Shown here one piece after another: positions 8,026 to 16,905 of a stretch of 64,000 nucleotides of DNA; within the stretch, counting starts at the first letter, position 1, and each line of letters begins with the position of its first letter. The notes below the pieces were generated by a model that was given only the letters and a program-made list of their open reading frames with translations, did no database searches and was not told the DNA's origin. Origin of the DNA: Flavobacterium hydrocarbonoxydans (GTDB lineage Bacteria > Bacteroidota > Bacteroidia > Flavobacteriales > Flavobacteriaceae); assembly GCF_009789235.1 (NCBI RefSeq), contig NZ_WSTB01000002.1, forward strand, positions 124,001-188,000, read 5' to 3'. The position numbers were made by a program, and so were the translations under genes.

Positions 8026-8150
8026 TTTGGGCGTGCCACCATCCCGACAAGAGGGCAAACTCACTTTACGCTTATACGCCCTCTTGTCGGGATGCTGTCG
8101 GGCTATCCGCACTACTTCGGTAGTTGCTACTATCCCTCACGACGGCTATT
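8026..8150. repeat. Structured intergenic element with 17-bp hairpin and UUCG-type hairpin
   Basis: A GC-richer block in AT-rich surroundings. It starts GGGCGTGCCAC, contains a perfect 17-bp inverted repeat (8040-8056 with 8078-8094, arm CATCCCGACAAGAGGGC), then TGTCGGGCTATCCGC, a 5-bp hairpin ACTAC-TTCG-GTAGT (8111-8124), and ends TATCCCTCACGACGG. I recall elements with the same opening (GGGCGT..CC) and closing (TATCCCTCACG) blocks between many Flavobacterium genes. An ORF across it is an artefact. Confidence 0.65.
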
Positions 8151-8240
8151 AAGTTCCATAGAAAGTAAATTGTTTATACAGGAAATTAATTTTTCAATTG
8201 AGGGAATTTGTATATTGCTAGTTGATAAATAGAATTGAAT

Positions 8241-9281
8241 ATGAATATAGTTTTAGATACTAATATTTTTAGAAATGATTTGTTTTTGAGGTCACAGGAT
8301 TTTAAAGTTCTGAAAGATTATTTAAAAAGGACTGATTCGAAGTTTGTTTTTCCTCAAATAATATTTGAAGAGCTAAAAGGAGTCTACAGAAGGACAATAA
8401 ATGAAAACTTGATGAATATTGAAAAGCATAGGTCTGAATTAAATAAAAATCTAAATAGAGAGTATATTATTAGACCAGATTTAGATGTTGAAAACGAGAT
8501 TTCTGATTTTATTGATTTTATTAATAAAGAATTGGATATTGATGAATCAAATATAATTTCTTACAGGAATGATTATCTTCCAGAAATAATAAAAAGAGCC
8601 ATAAACAGGGAAAAGCCTTTTAAGGACGGAGATGTAGGCTTTAGAGATGCAGTAATTTGGTTAACAATTCTGGATCATTGTAAAGGGAATCATGAAAAGC
8701 AAGTAATTTTTATAAGTAACAATCCTAAAGATTTTGGAGATGATAAGAACTCGTCTGAACTTCATAAAAGTTTAAAGAAAGAATGTGATGAATTAGGAAT
8801 AAAAGTTAATTATTTTAAATCATTAAAAGACTTTATTGAAAGGCATTCAAGTAAAATGGATTATATTAATGATGATTGGCTAGATAAGAAACTTTTTGAA
8901 GACAATTTATCAGAAAGAATCTGTAATGAGGTTGAAAACTTGAAAAAACACAGAATAACTTCATGGTATAAAAATAAAACTTCAAATGAAAGCACGGAGT
9001 TTTTTAAAGTAATAAACTCGTTTATATATGAGTTATATGATTTGTTTTTCTATGAAATGGCTAATGGAAAAATTATAATTAAATGTAAAGTTAGAGCAGA
9101 GCTTGAAGTTGAATTTGAATTTTATGATTATCCGCATAACCATGATAATTATATTTATGGGTTTGATCGATATAGAAATGCACGTACTGAGATTAAGTAT
9201 ATAGAATGTGAGGTTTTTTTAAGTATTATTTGCCAGAATGAAAAGATTGAAGAAATTGAAATTTCAGATATTGTTTTTTGA
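8241..9281 (+). CDS. PIN-domain protein (DUF4935-like)
   Basis: A 346-residue protein. The N-terminal PIN-like nuclease domain (about 1-195) shows the expected acidic residues: VLDTNIF (Asp near residue 5), FEELKG (Glu near 45), DVGFRDAVIWLT (Asp near 136) and SNNPKDFGD (Asp near 157). The C-terminal 150 residues are Tyr/Glu-rich with no known domain. Start set at ATG 8241; the in-frame TTG at 8235 adds only two residues. PIN domains are Mg-dependent RNases; stand-alone long forms are often accessory or defence genes. No antitoxin-like partner is adjacent. It is more AT-rich than its neighbours, which fits acquisition. Confidence 0.8.
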   Translation: MNIVLDTNIFRNDLFLRSQDFKVLKDYLKRTDSKFVFPQIIFEELKGVYRRTINENLMNIEKHRSELNKNLNREYIIRPDLDVENEISDFIDFINKELDIDESNIISYRNDYLPEIIKRAINREKPFKDGDVGFRDAVIWLTILDHCKGNHEKQVIFISNNPKDFGDDKNSSELHKSLKKECDELGIKVNYFKSLKDFIERHSSKMDYINDDWLDKKLFEDNLSERICNEVENLKKHRITSWYKNKTSNESTEFFKVINSFIYELYDLFFYEMANGKIIIKCKVRAELEVEFEFYDYPHNHDNYIYGFDRYRNARTEIKYIECEVFLSIICQNEKIEEIEISDIVF

Positions 9282-9402
9282 AATTAAATAATCAGATTTA
9301 AAATATTAAAAGATGTGGGATATAAGTCCTTTGCTCGCACTAGCAAAAAATTTAAACCGTAACAAACTCCAAAAACCAAAGTCTATACAAGAAACTAAAA
9401 AT

Positions 9403-9969
9403 ATGAAACCAAAAACCATTTGCTTAATCGGATTGTTCTTTTTTGTTCTGAGTTATATTATGTTTTCTAATAGTGCTGCTTTTGAGTATTTCAAAAAACC
9501 AATCGATTTTGCGCATTGGTTCAATCTTATTGGGGCTTGTTTGCTGTTATCTTTCAATAGTGTTTTTCCAAAAAACAAACTAAATACCGTTGCTTCGGTC
9601 ATAACAGCTTTAGGAGTTGTGGCTCACATAGGCCTTTGTACCATCGATTTCATAATGTGGAGTTACGGAAATGACGAAGTTGCCAAAGCTGCGTTGAGCG
9701 AACATATAAGCAATACGCCTTCCATTTTGTTTCCGTTTGTAGTAGTGGGTCCGTCTTTCCTTTTTGTTGGTTTGGCAGCACATGCTTTCAACTTTATAAA
9801 AACACATACCATAAGTGCTCTAATGGTAATCGTTGGTGCGCCAATGGTAGGTTTCTCATTTTTTATATTAAAAAACGGAATTTTAATGTTGGTGAGTTGT
9901 CTGGTTTTTGCTTTAGGTTTGCTTTTGCTTCTTAACAGAAAAGAAAACAGAGAAGCCTTAATTTTGTAA
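9403..9969 (+). CDS. Multi-pass membrane protein of unknown function
   Basis: A 188-residue protein from the ATG at 9403 (MKPKTIC). An upstream in-frame ATG (9313) would add 30 hydrophilic residues encoded by repeat-like sequence and is less likely. About six hydrophobic helices are visible (for example LIGLFFFVLSYIMF, LIGACLLLSF, VASVITALGVVAHIGLC, ILFPFVVVGPSFLFVGLAA, ISALMVIVGAPMVGFSF and LMLVSCLVFALGLLLLL). No family is recognised beyond a general DUF-type integral membrane protein. It is followed 9 nt later by a GNAT gene and may be co-transcribed with it. Confidence 0.7.
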   Translation: MKPKTICLIGLFFFVLSYIMFSNSAAFEYFKKPIDFAHWFNLIGACLLLSFNSVFPKNKLNTVASVITALGVVAHIGLCTIDFIMWSYGNDEVAKAALSEHISNTPSILFPFVVVGPSFLFVGLAAHAFNFIKTHTISALMVIVGAPMVGFSFFILKNGILMLVSCLVFALGLLLLLNRKENREALIL

Positions 9970-9978
9970 ATTCAAAGT

Positions 9979-10416
9979 ATGGACTCAAAAATTGAAATCA
10001 GAAAAGTAGAAAAACGAGACTTAGATATCGTTTATAACCTCATTTGCGAACTTGAAGATGAAATCTTAGACTTTGGCATTTTTAAGGAAATATTCGATGA
10101 AAACATTTCTAACCCAAGGAACCTTTATTTATTAGCCGAAAACGACAAAGAAGGTTTAGGTTTTATTAGTTTTCACACCCAAAAGCTTTTGCATCACTGC
10201 GGATTAGTTGGAGAAATTCAGGAGTTTTTCATTCATAAAAACCATCGTGGCAAAGGAATTGGAAAAAAACTAATCGAAAAAATAATACTTTTTGCAGACC
10301 AAAACAATCTAAAAAGTATCGAAGTCACGACCAATCGCAAAAGAGTAGAAAATGTTTTGATTTACGAAAATCTTGGTTTTACCTTATCGCATAATAAGTT
10401 TACGATTTATAAGTAA
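9979..10416 (+). CDS. GNAT family N-acetyltransferase
   Basis: A 145-residue single-domain GNAT. The acetyl-CoA pyrophosphate-binding loop is seen in HRGKGIGKKLIEK (about residues 92-104), preceded by the beta4 strand VGEIQEFFIHKNH. The closing motif B is VENVLIYENLGFTLSHNKF. Length is typical. The acceptor substrate is unknown; the lack of extra domains suggests a small-molecule or peptide target. Starts 9 nt after the membrane protein gene. Confidence 0.87.
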   Translation: MDSKIEIRKVEKRDLDIVYNLICELEDEILDFGIFKEIFDENISNPRNLYLLAENDKEGLGFISFHTQKLLHHCGLVGEIQEFFIHKNHRGKGIGKKLIEKIILFADQNNLKSIEVTTNRKRVENVLIYENLGFTLSHNKFTIYK

Positions 10417-10419
10417 TAA

Positions 10420-10827
10420 TTGAGTAAATTCGGAAAACAATTCAAGTATAACAGATTGAAAAACTTTTCAAGATATCTAATTGCTCTATTTTTGGCTTTT
10501 GTCGTGATGGCAAATGATACCTCAGTACATTCTCACTCGAATGCTGCAGCGTATTACCAATCTTCATTTGTAATTGCTAAGAAAGAATTAAAATTTAGAA
10601 CTGCTCCTTTATTTGTATTCAATCAGATAAAAGTTATTGCAAAAATTTCTTTTTCAACATTTTTTAGTTTTCTAAATTTTGAAACTGTTTGTAGTTTTCA
10701 AATCAGGATTCTTCAGAAATCACAAAAACAATTGCATCAAAACCTAAGTTCTTTCATAAATCAATTTGTTTTTATGAATGAAATAATTACTTCAAACAAC
10801 ACTTATAAAAGTTTATACAAAGCTTAA
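10420..10827 (+). CDS. Small exported protein of Flavobacterium type, TTG start
   Basis: A 135-residue ORF with no ATG near its start. The candidates are TTG at 10420 and TTG at 10456. The second would give MKNFSRYLIALFLAFVVMAN, a clean signal peptide, so it may be the true start. The rest (VHSHSNAAAYYQ..., then LHQNLSSFINQFVFMNEIITS and a final YKSLYKA) resembles short uncharacterised proteins that I recall from other Flavobacterium genomes. Its position 78 nt upstream of another small exported peptide (10905) suggests a pair. Function unknown. Confidence 0.5.
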   Translation: MSKFGKQFKYNRLKNFSRYLIALFLAFVVMANDTSVHSHSNAAAYYQSSFVIAKKELKFRTAPLFVFNQIKVIAKISFSTFFSFLNFETVCSFQIRILQKSQKQLHQNLSSFINQFVFMNEIITSNNTYKSLYKA

Positions 10828-10904
10828 GAGATTTTTCTTAGCATTTATGCAATTCTACGCATAAGGATGATATCATAAATATTTAATCACTTATCATTTT
10901 CAAC

Positions 10905-11081
10905 ATGTATAAACATAAAACACGTTTAGAGCAATCTAAACCACTTACACATTGGTTAAAAAGAAAAATAATGCTCATTATAACCGCTTTCATGCTCGGA
11001 ATGTCAAACGGAATGAACGCCGAAGACAGAACGCTCTCAGGAAATTATATTAAGACAGAACAACAGGATAAAAAGGATTGA
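10905..11081 (+). CDS. 58-residue exported or membrane-anchored peptide
   Basis: A short ORF ATG...TGA. The N-terminus (MYKHKTRLEQSKPLTHWLKR) is basic, then comes a hydrophobic stretch KIMLIITAFMLGMSNGMNA that looks like a late signal peptide or anchor ending in a potential cleavage site, followed by a polar tail EDRTLSGNYIKTEQQDKKD. The LGMSNGMNA...RTLSGN pattern is one I associate with short multicopy Flavobacterium proteins. A hairpin follows within 25 nt of the stop, which supports a real transcript. Function unknown. Confidence 0.6.
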   Translation: MYKHKTRLEQSKPLTHWLKRKIMLIITAFMLGMSNGMNAEDRTLSGNYIKTEQQDKKD

Positions 11082-11102
11082 TTTTGTAATTTTCAAAAAG
11101 TA

Positions 11103-11140
11103 AACCCTTTCAGAGTTTAAAACTCTTAAAGGGTTGTTTA
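11103..11140 (+). terminator. Hairpin after the 58-residue peptide gene
   Basis: AACCCTTT (11103-11110) pairs with AAAGGGTT (11128-11135), enclosing AGAGTTT/AAACTCT. Only a weak T-run (GTTTAAC) follows, so it may be a terminator or a processing or stability hairpin. Confidence 0.55.
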
Positions 11141-11193
11141 ACAGAACGTTGTTATTTCTGACAAAACTAACAAAAACATTCTTATGGAAAACT

Positions 11194-11278
11194 GATGCCC
11201 TAGCCCCGATAGAAGTGAAAATCCTTTTGTGGCGGGGTTCGCCACAAAAGATTGTAACGGATAGCGGGATTAGCTCCT
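11194..11278. repeat. Structured intergenic element, candidate flavo-1-like RNA or repeat
   Basis: A GC-rich island: CTAGCCCCGAT (11200-11210), then a perfect 11-bp hairpin CTTTTGTGGCG/CGCCACAAAAG (11224-11234 with 11240-11250, loop GGGTT), then AGCGGGATTAG (11263-11273). The outer CTAGCCCCG and CGGGATTAG can pair with one mismatch and one G-U, giving a long two-level stem. I recall elements of this type (TAGCCCCGAT ... TAGCGGGA) between many Flavobacterium genes. It may match the flavo-1 RNA motif or be a repeat family. No ORF is present from 11082 to 11396. Confidence 0.6.
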
Positions 11279-11340
11279 AAAAAAAAATTGCTTTTATCAT
11301 AGAAATCGCAATGACAAGATTGGGTATAATTTTTTTATTT

Positions 11341-11374
11341 ATATAAAAAACCGAAGCAGAATTGCCTCGGTTTT
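11341..11374 (-). terminator. Terminator of the HMG-CoA synthase gene
   Basis: On the minus strand AAACCGAGGCA pairs over 11 bases with TGCTTCGGTTT (one G-U, loop ATTC), followed by TTTTTATAT. It lies about 23 nt beyond the stop codon. Confidence 0.85.
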
Positions 11375-11396
11375 CTATTGGAATTTGGGATTTAAC

Positions 11397-12758
11397 TTAT
11401 TCAATCCATTTATAATATCTCGCCCCAATCAAATTAGGAATTTCCTTTTCGATTCGGTCTAAAACCCATTCGTTTTTAGGCGTTCTGATGCTTTGTTTTT
11501 GTTCTTTTTTATGAAGACTTTCATACGTTTCAAAACCTATTTCTGTACTTTCGGCAAGATTTTCAAAAAGTTTTGCTTTCGCTAAAGCCGATTGCCACTC
11601 AGGCTGAATCGTTCCTTCGAAAACTTTTGATTTAGAACCGCTTCCGTACGCCAGGAATCCAAATTTAGTTCCTGCAACTTCTTTTTTAGTATCGTAATAA
11701 TGCGCCAAAGTAGATAATAATCCCATGAAAATGGAACCTGTATAAAGATTTCCAATCAGCGAAGAAGCCAATTCTGCAGGCTGTAATTTCTCGGTTACAA
11801 ACTTTCTGTACTCCTCTGATTTTCCAACTTCTTTTATTTTGTTAGCATAATCCGCTGGCTCTATATTTTCAGAAATAATTTTATCAGCGCTGTCCAAAGC
11901 ATAAATTTCAGACAACATACGGCGTCCCTGAAAAGAATACGGCAAGTGCATGATGATACTGTTCCAGGTATTGTAAATCGTCTCCGAAGTATTTTTTAAT
12001 TTCTTGAACGAAAAGTAAGCATTTCTGGTACGATCCATATAACACTGATTCGAATATTGACCGTCGAAAACCGGTTGGTCTTTATGAATTTCGATTTCGG
12101 CTTCTAAATTATCAAACCAGGGATCGTTGTTTTCGTTTTGCGTAATCGCTTCTTTCGAAAGACTTCTGTACGGTTTAAAAAAGTCAAAAACTCCTTTTGT
12201 ACTGGTTGCCCAATGGTCATTAAAAGCAATAATTCTTGGGTTCGAAGTGACCAACATCGCCAAAGCTCCTGCTCCTTGCGTGTATTCTCCAGTAGAGTTT
12301 AAATCGTATTTGGCAAAATCTGTAGTAACAACAATCGCTTTTTTGTTTGGATTTAATTTTACAAAATCAATACAGTTTTGCAACGCATCAACACCGCCAA
12401 TACAGGCAAAAGTAAAATCGACAACATCGCATTCGGCTAGAGAGTCTTCGCCAAATTTTTGTTCCATTAAACTAATTAAGAAAGAACTTATTGGTTTCGA
12501 ACTGTCGATTCCGCTTTCGGTTCCAATGTAGATTCGGCTAATTTCACTAAGGTTTAAATGGTTGTCTATAATCAGTTTTGTCAAAGCGTTTGCTCCAAAA
12601 ACTACAGCGTCCTGATGTACGTCTGGCAAAGTCATTTTGATTAATCCGAGACCTTTTTCTAATTTTTCGGGTTCAATATTTCTGGCAACTGCCAATGTTT
12701 TTATAGGTAGATGTATGTTGGCTACATCAAAAGATATAGCGTCAATTCCTGTTTTCAT
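11397..12758 (-). CDS. mvaS: Hydroxymethylglutaryl-CoA synthase
   Basis: A 453-residue thiolase-fold enzyme. The nucleophile is Cys119 in DFTFACIGGVDAL, the acid is in GTESGIDSSKPI (Glu near residue 81), and the TDFAKYD and STGEYTQGAGALAMLV segments fit HMG-CoA synthase rather than FabH. It condenses acetyl-CoA with acetoacetyl-CoA to HMG-CoA for the mevalonate route to isoprenoids, the route typical of Flavobacteriia. Monocistronic by layout, with a strong terminator and a 361-bp AT-rich divergent spacer shared with sdhC in which I see only the sdh promoter. Confidence 0.9.
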   Translation of the reverse strand: MKTGIDAISFDVANIHLPIKTLAVARNIEPEKLEKGLGLIKMTLPDVHQDAVVFGANALTKLIIDNHLNLSEISRIYIGTESGIDSSKPISSFLISLMEQKFGEDSLAECDVVDFTFACIGGVDALQNCIDFVKLNPNKKAIVVTTDFAKYDLNSTGEYTQGAGALAMLVTSNPRIIAFNDHWATSTKGVFDFFKPYRSLSKEAITQNENNDPWFDNLEAEIEIHKDQPVFDGQYSNQCYMDRTRNAYFSFKKLKNTSETIYNTWNSIIMHLPYSFQGRRMLSEIYALDSADKIISENIEPADYANKIKEVGKSEEYRKFVTEKLQPAELASSLIGNLYTGSIFMGLLSTLAHYYDTKKEVAGTKFGFLAYGSGSKSKVFEGTIQPEWQSALAKAKLFENLAESTEIGFETYESLHKKEQKQSIRTPKNEWVLDRIEKEIPNLIGARYYKWIE

Positions 12759-13053
12759 TCTTGAAATTTTAAGCAGATAAAGGTAAAATTATGTTGTGAA
12801 ATGACAATTTTTTAAACTCATAAAATTCCTTTTCAAAGACACTTTTGAAGAAAACAAATCAAAAGTTTGATTAAAATAACAATATCATAAATTTTTCTTC
12901 CTAATTAAAGCGGCTGTAATTTGTTAAATAAAAATTCAGAAGTGTGTTTTTGAAAATTTTTATAATAAAATAAAATGGAAATGTTGGATTTTATACGTAA
13001 AAATACGTAGAAAAAATCTTTTTTTAAAATCATTATAAATAACAGCGAAATGG

Positions 13054-13084
13054 TTGTAGTTGTAGAGCAATTGCCTTATTTTTG
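13054..13084 (+). promoter_or_regulatory. sdhCAB promoter
   Basis: TTG (13054-13056), a 20-nt spacer and TATTTTTG (13077-13084) match the Bacteroidota TTG-N19-ish-TAnnTTTG pattern, 35 nt upstream of the sdhC ATG. Confidence 0.6.
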
Positions 13085-13119
13085 TGGGATTATTTTAAAA
13101 ACAAAACAAACTAATACTT

Positions 13120-13953
13120 ATGGCAAAATCGGCACTATTAAAGTCATCATTAGCAAAAAAATACTGGATGGCTCTAACTGGGTTATTTTTATGCTTGTTT
13201 TTGGCGGGTCACTTAGCTGGAAATTTACAGTTAATTTTTAGCGACGCATTACACTTCAATCAATATGCGTTGTTTATGACTACCAATCCGGCAGTAAAAT
13301 TACTTTCTTACTTAACCTACATTTCTATTTTATTTCACGCAATTGACGGAATAATGCTTACGTTTCAAAACCGTGCAGCACGTCCTATTGCTTATGCAAA
13401 AAACAATGCAGCAGCAAACAGTCCTTGGGCTTCAAGAAACATGGCTGTTTTAGGAACAATAATCTTAGTTTTTATTGTGACACACATGGTTAATTTCTGG
13501 GCAAAAATGCACTTTGATGAAAATTTCCCTTTGCAAACCATTAGCATCGAAAATCAAGGACAAAAACAAGATTTCTACCTTACTACAGATGCTGGTTATA
13601 TTCCGGTAAACCAGGTAGAGACTGGAGGTCTGGAAATTAAAAACCGTACAGAGTTTTACGATACTGCTGCAAAAGTAAAAGTAAAAGAAGGGTATAAAGA
13701 TTTACATAAAATAACGGTTGCATTTTTTCAGGATGCAAAAACAGGTTTGATTGCTACTTTATTATATGTATTAGCAATGGCAGTTTTGGCTTTTCACTTA
13801 TGGCATGGTTTCGCAAGTGCGTTTCAGACTATGGGAGTAAACAATCCTACCTATTCTCCAATAATTAAAGGATTTGGAAAAGGATTTGCGCTAATTGTTC
13901 CTTTACTTTTTGCCATTATACCTATTTATATTCATTTCTTTTTAAAAGCATAA
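13120..13953 (+). CDS. sdhC: Succinate dehydrogenase cytochrome b subunit (b558 family)
   Basis: A 277-residue five-helix membrane anchor. His residues in [29 protein letters not shown] and [11 protein letters not shown] are the expected ligands for two b haems, as in Bacillus/Wolinella-type SdhC/FrdC. About 60 residues (roughly 130-195) form an extended extra-membrane loop between helices, making it longer than the ~220-residue family norm; this insertion is common in Flavobacteria. It anchors SdhAB and passes electrons to menaquinone. First gene of sdhCAB, with sdhA 4 nt downstream. Confidence 0.92.
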   Translation: MAKSALLKSSLAKKYWMALTGLFLCLFLAGHLAGNLQLIFSDALHFNQYALFMTTNPAVKLLSYLTYISILFHAIDGIMLTFQNRAARPIAYAKNNAAANSPWASRNMAVLGTIILVFIVTHMVNFWAKMHFDENFPLQTISIENQGQKQDFYLTTDAGYIPVNQVETGGLEIKNRTEFYDTAAKVKVKEGYKDLHKITVAFFQDAKTGLIATLLYVLAMAVLAFHLWHGFASAFQTMGVNNPTYSPIIKGFGKGFALIVPLLFAIIPIYIHFFLKA

Positions 13954-13957
13954 CTAT

Positions 13958-15958
13958 ATGAGCTTAGATTCTAAAATTCCACAAGGTCCTATAGCAGACA
14001 AGTGGACCAATTATAAAAATCACATCAACTTAGTTAACCCGGCCAACAAACGTAATTTAGATATTATTGTAGTAGGTACTGGTTTGGCTGGAGGTTCTGC
14101 CGCAGCTACTTTGGCTGAGTTAGGATATAACGTAAAAGCATTTTGTTTTCAGGATTCTCCACGTCGTGCGCACTCGATTGCAGCGCAAGGAGGTATCAAT
14201 GCAGCAAAAAATTATAAAGGTGACGGTGACTCTGTTTACAGATTGTTTTACGATACTGTAAAAGGTGGAGATTACCGCGCACGTGAAGCAAACGTACACC
14301 GTTTGGCCGAAGTTTCATCTAATATTATTGACCAATGTGTGGCTCAAGGTGTGCCTTTGGCTAGAGAATATGGCGGACTTTTGGACAACCGTTCTTTTGG
14401 AGGAACTTTGGTTTCCCGTACTTTTTATGCACAAGGACAAACTGGACAGCAATTATTGTTAGGAGCTTATTCTGCAATGAACCGTCAGATTGGTCGTGGA
14501 AAAGTAAAAATGTACAACCGTCACGAAATGCTGGATTTAGTAATCGTTGATGGAAAAGCAAGAGGAATTATCGCGCGTAACCTGGTTACAGGAGAAATCG
14601 AAAGACATTCTGCTCACGCTGTAGTGATTGGTTCCGGAGGATACGGAAACGTATTTTTCTTATCTACAAACGCAATGGGAAGCAACGCAACTGCTGCCTG
14701 GAAAATTCATAAAAAAGGAGCGTTTTTCGCAAATCCTTGCTATACACAAATTCACCCAACCTGTATTCCGGTTTCTGGAGATCATCAGTCAAAATTGACT
14801 TTGATGTCTGAGTCGTTACGTAATGACGGTCGTATTTGGGTACCAAAATCTTTAGAAGATGCAAAAGCTATCCGTGAAGGAAAGAAAAAAGCAACTGACT
14901 TATCTGAAGCTGAGAGAGATTATTTCTTAGAAAGAAGATATCCGGCTTTTGGTAACTTAGTACCTCGTGATGTTGCGTCTCGTGCTGCAAAAGAAAGATG
15001 TGATGCTGGTTTTGGAGTTAACAAAACCGGAGAAGCAGTTTACTTAGATTTCGCAGCAGCAATCAAACGTTACGGAACTGAAGCGGCTTTTGTAAAAGGT
15101 TTAGATGCTAATGACACTGCTTTGGTAACTAAATTAGGAGCTGAAATCGTAAAAAGTAAATACGGAAACTTATTCCAGATGTATTACAAAATCGTTGACG
15201 AAGACCCTTATACTACGCCAATGATGATTTACCCTGCGGTTCACTACACTATGGGTGGAACATGGGTTGATTATAACTTAATGACAACTATTCCAGGATG
15301 TTTCTCAATCGGAGAGTCTAACTTCTCTGATCACGGAGCAAACAGATTAGGAGCTTCTGCTTTGATGCAAGGTTTGGCTGACGGATATTTCGTATTGCCT
15401 TATACTATCGGAGATTATTTGGCTCCAGATATTAAAATGGGACCTATTTCTACCGATTTACCAGAATTCGTAGAGGCTGAAAAAGGCGTGAAAGATCAAA
15501 TTGAGAAATTTATCAATAATAACGGAACACATTCTGTAGATTATTTCCACAAGAAATTAGGAAAAATCATGTGGGATAAAGTTGGTATGGCACGTAACGC
15601 TAAAGGTTTGACTGAAGCTATCGAAGAAATTGCTGCTTTACGCGAAGAGTTCTACAAAGATGTAAAAGTACCTGGAACTGCAGATGGATTTAACCAAGAG
15701 TTAGAAAAAGCGACTCGTGTTGCCGATTTCTTAGAACTTGGAGAATTGTTCGCAAAAGATGCTTTACACCGTAATGAGTCTTGTGGAGGTCACTTCCGTG
15801 AAGAATACCAGACTGAAGAAGGTGAAGCACTTCGTGATGACGAAAACTTTGCATACGTAGCAGCATGGGAATACAAAGGAAAACCAAGTGATGCCGTATT
15901 ACACAAAGAGCCATTGATTTACGAAAACATCAAATTAGTTCAAAGAAGTTATAAATAG
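13958..15958 (+). CDS. sdhA: Succinate dehydrogenase/fumarate reductase flavoprotein subunit
   Basis: A 666-residue flavoprotein. The Rossmann FAD motif [17 protein letters not shown] is at about 38-54, and the covalent FAD site is [11 protein letters not shown] with His72. Substrate and active-site segments include [26 protein letters not shown] and [21 protein letters not shown]. It oxidises succinate to fumarate on the cytoplasmic side of complex II. Codon use is GC-enriched against neighbours, as expected for a highly expressed gene. Closest in layout to the Bacteroides/Wolinella-type subunits, which are longer than the proteobacterial SdhA. Confidence 0.95.
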   Translation: MSLDSKIPQGPIADKWTNYKNHINLVNPANKRNLDIIVVGTGLAGGSAAATLAELGYNVKAFCFQDSPRRAHSIAAQGGINAAKNYKGDGDSVYRLFYDTVKGGDYRAREANVHRLAEVSSNIIDQCVAQGVPLAREYGGLLDNRSFGGTLVSRTFYAQGQTGQQLLLGAYSAMNRQIGRGKVKMYNRHEMLDLVIVDGKARGIIARNLVTGEIERHSAHAVVIGSGGYGNVFFLSTNAMGSNATAAWKIHKKGAFFANPCYTQIHPTCIPVSGDHQSKLTLMSESLRNDGRIWVPKSLEDAKAIREGKKKATDLSEAERDYFLERRYPAFGNLVPRDVASRAAKERCDAGFGVNKTGEAVYLDFAAAIKRYGTEAAFVKGLDANDTALVTKLGAEIVKSKYGNLFQMYYKIVDEDPYTTPMMIYPAVHYTMGGTWVDYNLMTTIPGCFSIGESNFSDHGANRLGASALMQGLADGYFVLPYTIGDYLAPDIKMGPISTDLPEFVEAEKGVKDQIEKFINNNGTHSVDYFHKKLGKIMWDKVGMARNAKGLTEAIEEIAALREEFYKDVKVPGTADGFNQELEKATRVADFLELGELFAKDALHRNESCGGHFREEYQTEEGEALRDDENFAYVAAWEYKGKPSDAVLHKEPLIYENIKLVQRSYK

Positions 15959-16033
15959 TAATTAGTCCAAAGTCCCTAGTCCAAAGTTACAGGCTTTAGA
16001 CATTCGACTTTATGACTTTCAAACTAAAAAAGT
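15959..16033. repeat. Low-complexity repeat spacer between sdhA and sdhB
   Basis: Contains AGTCCAAAGT twice (about 15964-15973 and 15977-15987) and a reverse-complement-like GACTTT pair. Such short repeats occur in many Flavobacterium spacers. It separates two genes of one operon without a visible terminator. Confidence 0.4.
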
Positions 16034-16780
16034 ATGAAACTTACATTAAAAATATGGCGTCAGAAAAACGCCCAGGATAAAGGAGCAATCGTTGATTACC
16101 CAATTGACGGAATTGAACCAGATATGTCTTTCCTTGAAATGCTTGATGTTCTTAACGAGCAATTAATCAACAAAGGAGACGAACCAGTAGCTTTTGACCA
16201 CGATTGTCGCGAAGGAATTTGCGGAATGTGCTCTTTATTCATCAACGGAGAAGCGCACGGGCCAGACAGAGGCGTTACTACTTGCCAGTTACACATGCGT
16301 ATGTTTAAAGATGGTGATACGATTTTTATCGAGCCATTTAGAGCAAAAGCGTTCCCGGTAATCAAAGATTTAGTGGTGGACAGAAGTTCTTTTGACAGAA
16401 TTCAGCACGCAGGAGGATTTATCTCGGTAAATACTTCAGGAAATACCATCGATGCCAATACTATTCCGATAAACAAAGACGATGCAGACAAATCATTTGA
16501 TGCGGCTGCCTGTATTGGTTGTGGAGCTTGTGTAGCAACTTGTAAAAACTCATCAGCAATGTTGTTTGTTTCTGCAAAAGTTTCGCAATATGCTTTATTA
16601 CCTCAAGGTAAAGTTGAAGCTGCTGATCGTGTATTAAATATGGTACACCAAATGGATTTAGAAGGTTTTGGAAACTGTACCAACACCGGAGCTTGTGAGG
16701 TAGAATGCCCTAAAGGTATTTCTCTTGAAAATATCGCACGTATGAACCGTGAGTATTTAGTGGCAAGCTTGAAAGGATAA
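16034..16780 (+). CDS. sdhB: Succinate dehydrogenase iron-sulfur subunit
   Basis: A 248-residue protein. The N-terminal ferredoxin domain binds [2Fe-2S] through [11 protein letters not shown] and TTCQLH. The C-terminal domain has [11 protein letters not shown] and a late [12 protein letters not shown] block for [4Fe-4S] and [3Fe-4S]. It carries electrons from SdhA to the haems of SdhC. Last gene of the operon, closed by a strong terminator at 16812. Confidence 0.95.
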   Translation: MKLTLKIWRQKNAQDKGAIVDYPIDGIEPDMSFLEMLDVLNEQLINKGDEPVAFDHDCREGICGMCSLFINGEAHGPDRGVTTCQLHMRMFKDGDTIFIEPFRAKAFPVIKDLVVDRSSFDRIQHAGGFISVNTSGNTIDANTIPINKDDADKSFDAAACIGCGACVATCKNSSAMLFVSAKVSQYALLPQGKVEAADRVLNMVHQMDLEGFGNCTNTGACEVECPKGISLENIARMNREYLVASLKG

Positions 16781-16811
16781 TCTAAAATACTTTTAGTTTC
16801 AAATAAAAAAG

Positions 16812-16844
16812 AACGCATTCATTAAATTGAATGCGTTTTTTTTT
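16812..16844 (+). terminator. sdhCAB terminator
   Basis: AACGCATTCA (16812-16821) and TGAATGCGTT (16828-16837) form a 10-bp stem followed by a run of eight or more T. Confidence 0.88.
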
Positions 16845-16905
16845 GTAGAAATTTCCATATTAATAATACTATCTTTAGTCCCGAAATCAAATCAAAAACA
16901 ATTAA

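Noticed and set aside
8020..8232. 70-residue ORF across the structured repeat element
   Set aside because: It reads through both hairpin arms, so the protein would be a translation of inverted repeats. No start signal and no family match.
12759..13119. Possible small gene between mvaS and sdhC (including the 63-residue ORF starting 13050)
   Set aside because: The ORF overlaps the sdh promoter and the start of sdhC in another frame. The rest of the spacer is AT-rich without a supported start, domain or terminator.
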